Positions 50,345-59,422 of a stretch of 64,000 bases of DNA are shown here, one piece after another; within the stretch, counting starts at the first letter, position 1; each line of letters opens with the position of its first letter. The DNA comes from Aequorivita sp. H23M31. Its GTDB lineage: Bacteria > Bacteroidota > Bacteroidia > Flavobacteriales > Flavobacteriaceae. The stretch lies in assembly GCF_004022485.1 (NCBI RefSeq), contig NZ_CP034951.1, positions 868,001 to 932,000 on the forward strand, read 5' to 3'. The position numbers and the translations under genes were made by a program. The notes below the pieces were generated by a model, which had not been told where the DNA came from, searched no databases, and was given only the letters and a program-made list of their open reading frames with translations.

Positions 50345-51508
50345 CTACTTGCTCGCAAAAAGTTTTACATCTTCTTCACTTATTTCCTTTCCTCCGAGAA
50401 TAATTAAGCGTTCCACAACATTTCGAAGTTCCCTAATATTTCCTGTCCAATCGTATTCTTGTAAAAGTTTTATGGCTTTGGAAGAAAATTTTTTCTGCGT
50501 AGTTCCATGTTCCTTCGAAATTCTTTCGGAAAAATAATCAACCAGCAATGGAATATCTTCCCGTCTATCCTTAAGCGAAGGAACCTTAATAAGGATTACA
50601 GCCAACCTATGATATAGATCCTCTCTAAATCTTCCTTCCTCGATTTCCTTTTTTAAATCTTTGTTAGTGGCGGTGATTACTCTTACATCTACCTTTATAT
50701 CCTTATCACTACCCACGCGTTGTACTCTATTCTCCTGTAAAGCTCGTAATACTTTGGCTTGTGCGGAAAGACTCATATCTCCCACTTCATCCAAAAAGAT
50801 AGTTCCGCCATTGGCAGCCTCAAACTTTCCAGCACGGTCTTTATTTGCCGAGGTAAAGGCTCCCTTAACGTGGCCAAATAATTCACTTTCAATCAATTCA
50901 CTAGGGATGGCGGCACAATTAACCTCTATCATCGGGCCACTGCTACGGTCACTTTTTTGATGAAGCCAGTGAGCCACAAGTTCCTTTCCAGTTCCGTTGG
51001 CACCTGTTATGAGCACGCGGGCTTCCGTGGGCGCGACCTTTTCTATTATCTCCTTTACCATTTCAATGGCCGGAGATTCTCCTACCATTTCATAGTTTTT
51101 GGAAACTTTCTTTTTTAAACGGGCATTCTCAATAACCAATTCCTGGGTATCCAACGCAATGCGTACCGTATTGAGCAGCCGATTAAGATCTGGTGGTTTT
51201 GAAATATAATCAAAGGCGCCCAACCGCATCGTATTTACTGCGGTATCCAAATCGCCATGTCCTGAGATCATAACAATGGGAATTTCAGGTTTTATTTTTT
51301 TCACAGCTTCAAGTACCTCTACCCCATCCATTTTAGGCATCTTGATGTCGCAGAGGATCAAATCGAAATCTTCCTTTTTAATAATTTCCATTCCAGATAC
51401 CCCGTCTTCCGCTTCAAAGACCTCGTATCCCTTATTTTCTTCGGTTAATATTTTAATTAGGACTCTACGGATTGCCGCTTCATCTTCAATTATAAGTATT
51501 CTAGACAT
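50345..51508 (-). CDS. Sigma-54-dependent response regulator without a Fis-type HTH
   Basis: A 387-residue NtrC-type regulator: receiver domain with phosphorylated Asp54 (LILCDIKMPKMDG), then AAA+ domain with Walker A GANGTGKE (169-176), the sigma-54-contacting loop GAFTSA (216-221) instead of GAFTGA, and Walker B GGTIFLDEVGDM. It ends VVERLIILGGKEISEEDVKL and FASK, right after the AAA+ lid; the C-terminal DNA-binding Fis domain is missing. It probably acts from solution or through another protein. No partner kinase lies beside it. Confidence 0.92.
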   Translation of the reverse strand: MSRILIIEDEAAIRRVLIKILTEENKGYEVFEAEDGVSGMEIIKKEDFDLILCDIKMPKMDGVEVLEAVKKIKPEIPIVMISGHGDLDTAVNTMRLGAFDYISKPPDLNRLLNTVRIALDTQELVIENARLKKKVSKNYEMVGESPAIEMVKEIIEKVAPTEARVLITGANGTGKELVAHWLHQKSDRSSGPMIEVNCAAIPSELIESELFGHVKGAFTSANKDRAGKFEAANGGTIFLDEVGDMSLSAQAKVLRALQENRVQRVGSDKDIKVDVRVITATNKDLKKEIEEGRFREDLYHRLAVILIKVPSLKDRREDIPLLVDYFSERISKEHGTTQKKFSSKAIKLLQEYDWTGNIRELRNVVERLIILGGKEISEEDVKLFASK

Positions 51509-51512
51509 TTTA

Positions 51513-52430
51513 CTAATATTTCAATTTTAGGCCGACCCGAAAGTAAGGCGAATTTTCTGTATTGATTTTATAGAGTTTCTTTCCATCTCCGTCTTCCAAT
51601 CGGAAATCGTTATAGACCGAATGGGCAGCATAAGCATAAAATAGAAAGTCCTCCATAAAATAATGCTCATATCCCAAACCCAATAAAACTATGGTCTGCT
51701 GAATGCTTTCAGCCATTTTTCCATCTTGGTTTTCCGAAGATATCGGTCTAAAGTTCTGCTGAATATTGGCATAAATATTATCCAAAGTGGCAAAGGCCTG
51801 AATGGCATCTTTGTGGGAATTATTTAAATAATTCCTAACGTTGGATTTGGGAACTCCTAAGGTATAGGTCCAATTGGGACGAAACTGCTTGAAATAATTT
51901 ATTATGGGCAACGGATACCATCTTCCGGGAACTGTGGAATAAGTTAATCCCACAATTAAACGGTAAGGTTTCTTTCCTTCCTCTGGATTTTTCTTCCTAT
52001 CATTAATGGCATATGCTCCAATCTCGTAGATAAGATCATCGTTAACAAGGCTACCTGCCCAATCGGTTTCAATCTTCACTCCAGCTTTCGCTCCAAAACG
52101 CCAATGATCATTATGTTTCCAGACATAACCAACATAGGAATTGGTCTGTTGTACCGAGGTTACCAAATGACCGTTAAATGCTGCAACATCTTCAGGATCT
52201 TCAATATTGATATCAACATACCGATATTCCATACCGATTACGATAATCCTTTTCCTTTCCTTATCCAATGGGATAGGAGCTTGAATGAGTGCGCGGTAAC
52301 GGCTAATGGAATTCCCCGATTTTGAAAAAGGAAGATATAAATATTCTATCCGTGCCAAATCTGTAGTCTGGGCGGTTAAAACCATCCCAAAAAATAAAAG
52401 CAAAACGGTTAACCAATTTTTTCTTCCCAT
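51513..52430 (-). CDS. DUF6268 outer-membrane beta-barrel protein
   Basis: A 305-residue protein with signal peptide (WLTVLLLFFGMVLTAQ) and beta-barrel pattern of the DUF6268 family: IEYLYLPFSKSGNSISRYRA, IVIGMEYRYVDINIEDPEDV, GLTYSTVPGRWYPLPIINYF and the closing ENSPYFRVGLKLKY whose last residues fit an outer-membrane barrel C-terminus. Located between the sigma-54 regulator and the ABC-2 permease gene, all minus strand. Function unknown. Confidence 0.8.
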   Translation of the reverse strand: MGRKNWLTVLLLFFGMVLTAQTTDLARIEYLYLPFSKSGNSISRYRALIQAPIPLDKERKRIIVIGMEYRYVDINIEDPEDVAAFNGHLVTSVQQTNSYVGYVWKHNDHWRFGAKAGVKIETDWAGSLVNDDLIYEIGAYAINDRKKNPEEGKKPYRLIVGLTYSTVPGRWYPLPIINYFKQFRPNWTYTLGVPKSNVRNYLNNSHKDAIQAFATLDNIYANIQQNFRPISSENQDGKMAESIQQTIVLLGLGYEHYFMEDFLFYAYAAHSVYNDFRLEDGDGKKLYKINTENSPYFRVGLKLKY

Positions 52431-52492
52431 ATAATGTCTTTTTTTACTGTGAATTCTTTTCCATCATGCAAAACACACGAGCCTTATTATTT

Positions 52493-53800
52493 TTAATACT
52501 TCAGCCATTTCCATAATTCCTTGTAGGTCGGTTTTTTCCCATACATTAAAATTCCTACCCGATAGATCTTCGATGCAAACCAAACTGTTCCGAAAAAAGT
52601 AAGAAAGAGAATTATGACAGAAATTAGCTGTTGCCATAAGGGGACTCCGAAAGGAATTCGCATCAGCATAACCACAGGTGAGGTAAAGGGTATATAGGAA
52701 AACACCTGAGAGACAGTGCCATGAGGGTTGTCAATTACAGTAAACAATCCAACATAAACTGCCAATACCAAAGGCATTATAATGGGCATCATAAATTGTT
52801 GAGTATCAGTTTCGCTATCCACAGCTGCTCCCACGGAAGCATAAAGCGATGCGTACAATAGATAACCACCAATAAAAAAGAGGATAAACATAATTATCAA
52901 ATTGGCAATTGGCAAGTTGTTTATTTCAATCATCACATCCTGTATAAACTCTTGGGATCCACCCTCCAAACTTTGCTGAACCATTTGCTGGGAAGGGGAA
53001 GCAGCGCTTACATCAATCCCAAACATCGAATTAACGGCCATCATTAGAACCAAAATCAGCACGACCCATATTAAAAATTGTGTGAGGCCTGCCAAAGTGG
53101 TACCAAGAATCTTCCCCAGGAGTAAGACGCGGGGTTTTACGGAAGAAATTATTACTTCTATTACCCTACTTGTTTTCTCCTCGATTACACTGCGCATAAT
53201 CATGTTGCCATAGATTATTATAAACATAAACAAGAGATAACCTGCCGCCCCGCCAAAAATAAGTTTCAGGCCAGAAGACATTTTAGAAGTTTCCCTTCCC
53301 TGAAAAGTTTCCTGGTTGGCATTGATGTTTATATGAAGATCCTTGATTGTCTGTGAATCAATACCCGCTTCCCTTAATTTTAGAACATTTACTTTCGTTT
53401 CCAGCAATCTATTGATATCCTGCATCACAGAAATAGAAGGGGAATCTTCGGAATAGAATGTTACTTTTTTAGATAGGGATTCTAGATCGTCAGTCTTGGG
53501 AATATAAAGGAGACCATAATTCTCATCCTTCTCCGCCTTAATCTTTGCCTCTTGAAGTGGCACACCGTGAAGCATTTTATATACGGTATGGGGAGAGCTT
53601 ACAAATTCATCGCCAAAAAGCCCACTTTCGTCCAAAACGGAAATTGTACGAACGGTATCACTGTTAACACTTGACAGATAAGCGACCAGTGCAAAGATTC
53701 CCACAAATATTAGGGGACTCAAAAATGTCATTATTATAAAAGACTTGTTGCGGACTTTGGTAAGATACTCCCTTTTGATTATCAGAGATAAGTGGTTCAT
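52493..53800 (-). CDS. ABC-2 type transporter permease (NatB-like)
   Basis: A 435-residue permease. N-terminal helix (SFIIMTFLSPLIFVGIFALV), large periplasmic domain (residues 45-170) with a Gln-rich portion, then about five helices (LIFGGAAGYLLFMFIIIYGN; IWVVLILVLMMAVNS; LIIMFILFFIGGYLLYASLY; IIMPLVLAVYVGLFTVI; LISVIILFLTFFGTVWF). RSVIEEKTSRVIEVIISSVK is the diagnostic family motif. Its partner ATPase gene ends 7 bases upstream, so both are one transcript. NatAB relatives export sodium; the substrate here is unproven. Confidence 0.92.
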   Translation of the reverse strand: MNHLSLIIKREYLTKVRNKSFIIMTFLSPLIFVGIFALVAYLSSVNSDTVRTISVLDESGLFGDEFVSSPHTVYKMLHGVPLQEAKIKAEKDENYGLLYIPKTDDLESLSKKVTFYSEDSPSISVMQDINRLLETKVNVLKLREAGIDSQTIKDLHININANQETFQGRETSKMSSGLKLIFGGAAGYLLFMFIIIYGNMIMRSVIEEKTSRVIEVIISSVKPRVLLLGKILGTTLAGLTQFLIWVVLILVLMMAVNSMFGIDVSAASPSQQMVQQSLEGGSQEFIQDVMIEINNLPIANLIIMFILFFIGGYLLYASLYASVGAAVDSETDTQQFMMPIIMPLVLAVYVGLFTVIDNPHGTVSQVFSYIPFTSPVVMLMRIPFGVPLWQQLISVIILFLTFFGTVWFASKIYRVGILMYGKKPTYKELWKWLKY

Positions 53801-53806
53801 CGCTTT

Positions 53807-54733
53807 CTAGTTTTTTTGGATGGTTTCAATAAAAATATCACTGGCGGTAGGGACCACTTCTACAAAATGGGTTAACTGTCCCTTTGATGTTAGAAATTCA
53901 ACAAGATCATTTCCAGAGCTGGAAGTAGGTAATTGAATCCTATACTGCAACTCATCATTCACACTTTTGAAGGTTGCCGGAGCAATCTCAAACCTTTCCT
54001 TGAGGGCAGCCGTGGTTCCAACGTGATCTGGGGTAATCAATCCAATCTCAAAAGTATTGCTCCTATATTGCCTTTTGATGTCCATCAAACTACCGTCCAA
54101 AATTTTATTGGATTTATGAATAAGAGCAATATGATCGCACATTTCTTCCACAGATTCCATACGGTGTGTGGAAAAAATGACAGTTGCCCCCTCATCGCGA
54201 AGTTTTAAGATTTCATCCTTAATAAGGTTGGCGTTTATAGGATCGAATCCGCTAAATGGCTCGTCAAAAATCAGCAACTTTGGGTTATGGAGTACTGTAA
54301 CTACAAATTGAATTTTTTGGGCCATTCCTTTAGATAGTTCCTGGATTTTCTTGTCCCACCAATCCCCTATTTCAAGGCGATCAAACCAATATTTCAATCG
54401 TTTTTTAGCCTCATTGTGCGAAAGCCCTTTCAGTTGGGCTAGATATAAGGCCTGTTCTCCAACTTTCATTGTTTTATAAAGACCACGTTCCTCTGGAAGA
54501 TAGCCAATGTATTGGATATGGTTGGGCTGCAGTGGCTCTCCATCTAAAATGACGCTGCCCTTATCTGGCATAGTAATTTGATTGATAATTCTTATCAAGG
54601 TTGTCTTTCCGGCCCCATTAGGCCCCAAAAGACCAAATATGCTTCCTTTTTCTACCGTGATCGATACATCGTTTAATGCTTTGTAATCCCCGTAATGCTT
54701 AGAAACATTGATGACCTCTAAGAGTTTTTCCAT
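53807..54733 (-). CDS. ABC transporter ATPase (NatA-like)
   Basis: 308 residues from ATG 54733 (MEKLLEVINVSKHYGDYKAL); an upstream start would add about 30 residues with no sense. Walker A GPNGAGKTTLIRIINQI, signature ELSKGMAQKIQFVVTVLHNP, Walker B LLIFDEPFSGFDPINANLI and H-loop STHRMESVEEMCDHIALIHK. The C-terminal part is a small extra domain (ERFEIAPATFKSVNDELQYR) typical of the NatA branch. Together with the permease it forms an exporter of the ABC-2 kind. Confidence 0.93.
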   Translation of the reverse strand: MEKLLEVINVSKHYGDYKALNDVSITVEKGSIFGLLGPNGAGKTTLIRIINQITMPDKGSVILDGEPLQPNHIQYIGYLPEERGLYKTMKVGEQALYLAQLKGLSHNEAKKRLKYWFDRLEIGDWWDKKIQELSKGMAQKIQFVVTVLHNPKLLIFDEPFSGFDPINANLIKDEILKLRDEGATVIFSTHRMESVEEMCDHIALIHKSNKILDGSLMDIKRQYRSNTFEIGLITPDHVGTTAALKERFEIAPATFKSVNDELQYRIQLPTSSSGNDLVEFLTSKGQLTHFVEVVPTASDIFIETIQKN

Positions 54734-54930
54734 AAATTTTGAATGAGTGATGTAAATATATTGATTTGAACCACCGCGAGCCGCAAAGAGGTTAAGATTT
54801 ATGATTTTTTTTGCATATCCCAAAATGTCACTCCCAATGAATAATTGAGGTTTGGAAATAAGCTAGATATTTTAAACAATTTAAACAAGATAAATGAGTT
54901 CGATCCGGCATTTTGGACGAGGTGGCTTTA

Positions 54931-54972
54931 AAAAAACCCACCCAAAAAAAAAGATTTTTTGGGTGGGAAAAA
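54931..54972 (-). terminator. Intrinsic terminator downstream of dnaJ
   Basis: CCCACCCAAAAAA (54937-54949) and TTTTTTGGGTGGG (54955-54967) form a 13-bp stem. On the minus strand the stem is followed by a run of T, so it ends the grpE-dnaJ transcript. It may also act on the other strand. Confidence 0.85.
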
Positions 54973-55054
54973 ATTGCTATGAAAAAGAAAAATTATCACT
55001 TCTTTTAGGAAGAGACTTTTCAAATATAAACAAAATATTTTATTTAACGTTTGC

Positions 55055-56167
55055 TTAAGAGAACATATCTTTTACTTTTTCAAAAAAGGATTTGTCCTCT
55101 TTTTCTGGAACAGGTTGAAAATGCTCATCGTCCATCATTTTTTCAAAGAAATCTTTTTGTTCTTTTGAAAGAGATTTTGGAGTCCACACATTTATATGAA
55201 CCAACAAATCTCCAGTGCCATAACCGTTAATACTTGGAATTCCTTTATTTCGTAATCTCAAAATCTTTCCGCTCTGTACGCCAGCATCTACCTTGATGCG
55301 TACTTTTCCTGTTACAGTCTCAATTTCTTTTGAGGCCCCTAAGACGGCTTCAGAAATACTAATATATAAATCGTAATGGAGATTATCTCCTTCGCGCTGC
55401 AAGGTGTCGTGCGGTTTTTCCTCAATCGCAACCAAAAGATCTCCAGCTATTCCGTTGGCAGGAGCATCGTTTCCTTTACCAGTAACTTTTAACTGCATTC
55501 CATCCACAACTCCTGCTGGAATTTTGATGGATACGGTTTCTTCGGTAACCAACATACCATCAGCATCCGCATTGGCAGGTTTTGAATCAACAATCTGACC
55601 TAAACCACCGCAGGTAGTACAGGGAGAGGAAGTTTGCATTCTTCCTAAAATAGTATTTTGGATTCGGGTGATCTGACCTTGGCCGTTACAGGTAGTACAG
55701 GTTTTATAGGTAGTTCCTTTGGCAAGTTTCTTCCGTTTAACCTTTATTTTTTTCTCCACGCCATTGGCTATCTCCTCTAAAGAAAGCTGTACGCGGATTC
55801 TAAGATTACTTCCCTTTACCATCTGCCGTCCACCACCGAAACCGCCACTAAAGCCTCCGCCCCCACCAAAATGGCTGCCAAAAATATCGCCAAACTGGCT
55901 GAAAATGTCTTCCATGTTCATGCCACCTCCACCAAAACCACCGCCTTGGAAAGCACCATGGCCAAACTGATCGTATCGCGAACGTTTGTTTGGGTCACTA
56001 AGTACTTCGTAAGCTTCGGCCGATTTTTTAAACATCTCTTCAGCCGTATGGTCACCCGGATTTTTATCGGGATGGTATTTTAGTGCCTTTTTACGATAAG
56101 CTTTTTTTATCTCGGCTGCGGAGGCATTCTTCTCGATGCCAAGAATTTCATAATAATCTTCCTTCAT
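55055..56167 (-). CDS. dnaJ: Chaperone DnaJ with one of two zinc sites
   Basis: A 370-residue DnaJ. J domain with HPD at residues 32-34 ([10 protein letters not shown]), a long Gly/Phe-rich linker (71-114), then a zinc-finger region. Only two CxxCxGxG repeats are present, CTTCNGQG (Cys157, Cys160) and CTTCGGLG (Cys183, Cys186). The first and fourth motifs, which form zinc centre I, are replaced by [11 protein letters not shown] and [10 protein letters not shown]. Zinc centre II remains. The C-terminal substrate-binding domains are normal ([20 protein letters not shown]). It is the Hsp70 co-chaperone, transcribed with grpE (33 bases apart). Confidence 0.95.
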   Translation of the reverse strand: MKEDYYEILGIEKNASAAEIKKAYRKKALKYHPDKNPGDHTAEEMFKKSAEAYEVLSDPNKRSRYDQFGHGAFQGGGFGGGGMNMEDIFSQFGDIFGSHFGGGGGFSGGFGGGRQMVKGSNLRIRVQLSLEEIANGVEKKIKVKRKKLAKGTTYKTCTTCNGQGQITRIQNTILGRMQTSSPCTTCGGLGQIVDSKPANADADGMLVTEETVSIKIPAGVVDGMQLKVTGKGNDAPANGIAGDLLVAIEEKPHDTLQREGDNLHYDLYISISEAVLGASKEIETVTGKVRIKVDAGVQSGKILRLRNKGIPSINGYGTGDLLVHINVWTPKSLSKEQKDFFEKMMDDEHFQPVPEKEDKSFFEKVKDMFS

Positions 56168-56200
56168 ATCTTTTTCCGCTATTGCGAATACTTTTATATA

Positions 56201-56767
56201 TTATTGTCCTATAACTACTTTAGGATAGCGAATTATCTTGCCGCCCAAGCTATAGCCATTTTCGACAACATCTATTATTTTTCCTTTGAGTTTCTTATCA
56301 GGAGCGGCAATCTGACTAATTGCCTCATGCATTTCCGCATCAAAAGGATCGCCAGCTTTCACATCTATCATTTCCAAGCCCTTTGATCGAAGAGTTTCTT
56401 TCAATTTATTATAGATGAGTTCCACACCTTTATAGTGTCCGTCGTCATCTCCTTTTTCAAGTTCTTTCAAGGCCCTTCCAAAATCATCCAAAACGGGCAA
56501 TAGAGAAGTAATTACGTCCTCCCCTGCCGTTTTAAACAAATCGATACGTTCGCGTGCGGTACGTTTTTTATAATTTTCAAATTCCGCAAATAGACGGACA
56601 TAGCGGTCTTTTTCACGTTTAAATTCATCTTGAAGAATACCTAAGGCATCGTCAACACTTTCTTGTTCCGCTTCTTGATCGAGAATCTCGCTTTCTGAAA
56701 CTTCGTTTTCAAGAAATTCTAATTCCTCTGCGCGGTCGTTTTCTTTCGGATTATCTTTTTTGCTCAT
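56201..56767 (-). CDS. grpE: Nucleotide exchange factor GrpE
   Basis: A 188-residue GrpE, the nucleotide exchange factor for DnaK. Long acidic N-terminal coiled-coil (ELEFLENEVSESEILDQEAE; LQDEFKREKDRYVRLFAEFE), then NYKKRTARERIDLFKTAGED and the C-terminal beta domain with FDAEMHEAISQIAAPDKKLK and GYSLGGKIIRYPKVVIGQ, the last being the family signature. It is the first gene of a grpE-dnaJ operon behind a strong promoter. Confidence 0.96.
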   Translation of the reverse strand: MSKKDNPKENDRAEELEFLENEVSESEILDQEAEQESVDDALGILQDEFKREKDRYVRLFAEFENYKKRTARERIDLFKTAGEDVITSLLPVLDDFGRALKELEKGDDDGHYKGVELIYNKLKETLRSKGLEMIDVKAGDPFDAEMHEAISQIAAPDKKLKGKIIDVVENGYSLGGKIIRYPKVVIGQ

Positions 56768-56802
56768 AATAGCTTCTTCTTTTCAGTTTTTTGTGAACGG
56801 AG

Positions 56803-56835
56803 CAAAAGTACTGCCATTAACTATAAATTGTCAAA
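56803..56835 (-). promoter_or_regulatory. Promoter of grpE-dnaJ, with overlapping sigma-54-like match
   Basis: On the minus strand TTTG (56835-56832) and TACTTTTG (56810-56803) with 21 bases between fit the main Bacteroidota promoter (TTTG/TAnnTTTG), with the -7 ending 36 bases before the GrpE ATG. The same bases also read TGGCAGTACTTTTGC, which matches the sigma-54 -24/-12 layout. The main-factor reading is the stronger; the second may be chance. Confidence 0.65.
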
Positions 56836-56889
56836 ATGTCATTACCCTAATTTTAATAAATCTTTAAGGATATTGAAAAAGGGAAGTTC

Positions 56890-56897
56890 TATGTTTG
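56890..56897 (+). promoter_or_regulatory. -7 element (TATGTTTG) for yceI
   Basis: TATGTTTG matches TAnnTTTG, 29 bases before the yceI-like ATG. TTTA at 56863-56866 could serve as -33 with a 23-base spacer. Confidence 0.4.
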
Positions 56898-56925
56898 CAG
56901 CCAAAAGAAAAAAAATCAAATAATT

Positions 56926-57579
56926 ATGAAATCAACATTTTTAAAATCTATCCTAGTGGTTTTTATTTTAGCCGGTGTAGTATCCTGTAAGAACAACGAA
57001 ACCCAAGCCGAAAAAGAAATAGAGGCTGCTGCTGAAGCTTCTGAAACTGCATTTGAGTACAAAATAGATACTAATGCTTCGGAACTTAAATGGGAAGGAT
57101 CAAAACCTACGGCCACTCATTATGGTACCGTAAAACTTTCCTCGGGTGTTCTACTTGTTCACGATGGAAAAATTGAGGCCGGTAGTTTTGAGGTTGACAT
57201 GAACACTATTGTGGACGAAGACCTGGAAGGAGATTCAAAATCGAATCTCGAAGCCCACCTAAAAGGTACAGCTGAAGGAAAAGAAGGAGATTTTTTCGAT
57301 GTGAAAAAGTATCCCACTGCAAACTTCGAGCTTACAGGTATAGAAAATAATATCGTGAAAGGAAATTTGACTATTAAGGATAAAACAAATGCAATTGAAT
57401 TTCCAGCTGCAATTGTTATTAATGGAGATAAGTTAACATTCACGAGTGAAGCGATTGAACTGGATCGTACCAAATGGGGAATTAATTATGGTTCAAAAAC
57501 CATTTTTCCTAATTTAGGAGACAAATTTGTTAGTGATATAATGAAAGTAACTATATCATTAACGGCGGACAAAGAATAA
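56926..57579 (+). CDS. YceI-family lipoprotein
   Basis: A 217-residue lipoprotein: signal KSILVVFILAGVVSC with lipidated Cys, then an acidic spacer, then the YceI lipocalin-like domain (EYKIDTNASELKWEGSKPTA; HYGTVKLSSGVLLVHDGKIE; GSFEVDMNTIVDEDL; FDVKKYPTANFELTGIEN; RTKWGINYGSKTIFPNLGDK). YceI proteins bind isoprenoid-type ligands such as quinones. The gene is convergent with the epimerase gene across a strong terminator. Confidence 0.9.
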   Translation: MKSTFLKSILVVFILAGVVSCKNNETQAEKEIEAAAEASETAFEYKIDTNASELKWEGSKPTATHYGTVKLSSGVLLVHDGKIEAGSFEVDMNTIVDEDLEGDSKSNLEAHLKGTAEGKEGDFFDVKKYPTANFELTGIENNIVKGNLTIKDKTNAIEFPAAIVINGDKLTFTSEAIELDRTKWGINYGSKTIFPNLGDKFVSDIMKVTISLTADKE

Positions 57580-57601
57580 TTCTTAAATCCGAAGAATCAA
57601 A

Positions 57602-57637
57602 AACAAAGGGTTGGCTTTTTAAGTCCAACCCTTTGTT
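57602..57637. terminator. Bidirectional terminator between yceI-like and the epimerase gene
   Basis: AACAAAGGGTTGG (57602-57614) pairs with CCAACCCTTTGTT (57625-57637), around CTTTTTAAGT. It separates two convergent genes. Confidence 0.85.
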
Positions 57638-57657
57638 ATTAAAAATAAGGCTCAGGC

Positions 57658-58566
57658 CTACTCCAATAAATCCTGAAGCGCAGATTCTACGTTATAGAAC
57701 TTGAACATATAACCCAATTCCTGGATTTTTTTCGAGCTGACCAACTGTCCTTCCAATACGAGAATTGCCATTTCTCCCAAAGCCACTTTAAGTACAAAAC
57801 CCGGTATGGGCGGAAGCCATAGAGGACTATCGAGCTGGGCGGCGATAAGTTTTGTCATTTTTTTGTTTAAAACGGGATTCGGAGCAACGGCATTGTAAAT
57901 ACCTTCCAATTGATTGGTAAGAATAAACAGGTATATTCCTGCAATGTCATCTATGTGGATCCAAGACTGCCATTGACTTCCGTCTCCCAAAGGCGCACCC
58001 ACACCTAATTTTATAGGTTTTACCAATTTTGGCAGGGCACCATCGTTTTTCGCCAGGACCATTCCCGTTCGGACTTTGGTTACCTCCATACCCAGATCTT
58101 TAAACCTCAGGGCTGCCTTTTCCCATTTAATCACGACCTCGGCCAAGAAATTATCATCCACTTCCGTACTTTCTTCCGTATAAAGTTTTGTTTTGGAGTG
58201 CGGATATATATTAATTCCACTGGCAGAAATAAAATGAACAATATCGTGGTCTATCCGTTGGAGGGTATCATATATAAGAGCCATCGATTGGACCCTACTA
58301 TCAATTATAATTTTCTTGTACTTTTTTGTCCAGCGCTTGGCAATGGTAGCACCAACCAAATTTATAATCGCAGTTACTCCTTCAAATGCCTTTTCGTCAA
58401 TCTCGCCATATTTGGGATTCCAATAAAACCCATTGTAATTTTCGGATTTTTTAATTTTATCCTTACTGGTACTGAGGTAATTAACGGAAATACCGGCCTC
58501 CAAACATTGCTGAGTCAATGCATGACCTATTAATCCAGTAGCTCCGGTAATTAAAATCTTTTTCAT
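57658..58566 (-). CDS. TIGR01777-family SDR epimerase-like protein
   Basis: 302 residues from ATG 58566 (MKKILITGATGLIGHALTQQ), chosen over a further upstream start because GATGLIGH is the N-terminal Rossmann glycine motif. ITINLVGATIAKRWTKK-type residues (NLVGATIAKRWTKKYKKIII) and the C-terminal DUF1731 region (VEGIYNAVAPNPVLNKKMT-like; LPPIPGFVLKVALGEMAILV) identify the TIGR01777/YfcH family. It should bind NADP-like cofactors; its substrate is unknown. Confidence 0.9.
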   Translation of the reverse strand: MKKILITGATGLIGHALTQQCLEAGISVNYLSTSKDKIKKSENYNGFYWNPKYGEIDEKAFEGVTAIINLVGATIAKRWTKKYKKIIIDSRVQSMALIYDTLQRIDHDIVHFISASGINIYPHSKTKLYTEESTEVDDNFLAEVVIKWEKAALRFKDLGMEVTKVRTGMVLAKNDGALPKLVKPIKLGVGAPLGDGSQWQSWIHIDDIAGIYLFILTNQLEGIYNAVAPNPVLNKKMTKLIAAQLDSPLWLPPIPGFVLKVALGEMAILVLEGQLVSSKKIQELGYMFKFYNVESALQDLLE

Positions 58567-58717
58567 AGCGTAATAAAAATAATGCTTAAAGACTAAATGG
58601 CAAGTAAGGTTAACGGAAGATTGGGAATAGATAATTTTCTCCAATTTTCAGGATAGGAGATGGGAATAATCTAACTGGTTAATAACTTGGAAGATAGAAA
58701 AGGTTGAACCGTTCTGA

Positions 58718-59416
58718 TTATTTTTTAGCTCTCAACATCTCTTTTTTTCCTGGCGGTCCCGGTAAGCGCTCTACGGTAAATCCGACAGTTTGCATCGCTC
58801 GACGCGCATTTCCGTTGGCAGCATAGGTAACTAAAATTCCCCCAGGTATTAATGCATCGTACATTTTCTGAAAAATTTCCTCCGTCCACAATTCGGGCTG
58901 TACTCTAATTCCGAAAGCATCGAAGTAAATAAGATCAAAATTGGAAGAGTCTATGATTTCAGAAAATTTCTTTTTCTGTTTAGTCAGTAGAAAGTTTTCC
59001 GAAATCGAGACTTTTTGCTCCCACGGGGTTTCGTGCAAATCTGAAAAAACCTTTTGGATATCAGATTTTTCAGAAAGGCTACTTCCATATAAGTCCTTTA
59101 GAAGGATTGGGTAATTAAGAGATTCTGCTTCTTTGGTAATTAGAGGGAAGGCTTCCACTCCGGTATAATTTATTTGAAAACCAAGCTTTTCGGCTTCAAG
59201 GTATGTAAGAATACAATTCAGGCCCGTACCGAAGCCAATTTCTAAAATGGATAAAGGAGAGGTTGAGTTATGGACATTCCAAAAATGCAGACCTTCTTTT
59301 ATGAAAACATGAAGGGCTTCTGCAATAGCGCCGTTTTTAGAATGATACTGTTCATCCCATTCCGATAAATGAAGCGTGTAGGACCCGTCGCCCGTTTTGA
59401 GTAAAGTTCTTTTCAA
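58718..59416 (-). CDS. mnmD: MnmD-type tRNA-modifying methyltransferase
   Basis: A 232-residue SAM-dependent methyltransferase that matches the C2-type methyltransferase part of MnmC, coded without the oxidase part: TGDGSYTLHLSEWDEQYHSK, then SPLSILEIGFGTGLNCILTY (SAM-binding glycine motif), FDLIYFDAFGIRVQPELWTE, and GGILVTYAANGNARRAMQTV. It would complete 5-methylaminomethyl-2-thiouridine at the tRNA wobble base. It lies 6 bases after a DUF4920 gene on the same strand. Confidence 0.9.
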   Translation of the reverse strand: MKRTLLKTGDGSYTLHLSEWDEQYHSKNGAIAEALHVFIKEGLHFWNVHNSTSPLSILEIGFGTGLNCILTYLEAEKLGFQINYTGVEAFPLITKEAESLNYPILLKDLYGSSLSEKSDIQKVFSDLHETPWEQKVSISENFLLTKQKKKFSEIIDSSNFDLIYFDAFGIRVQPELWTEEIFQKMYDALIPGGILVTYAANGNARRAMQTVGFTVERLPGPPGKKEMLRAKK

Positions 59417-59422
59417 AAAAGA

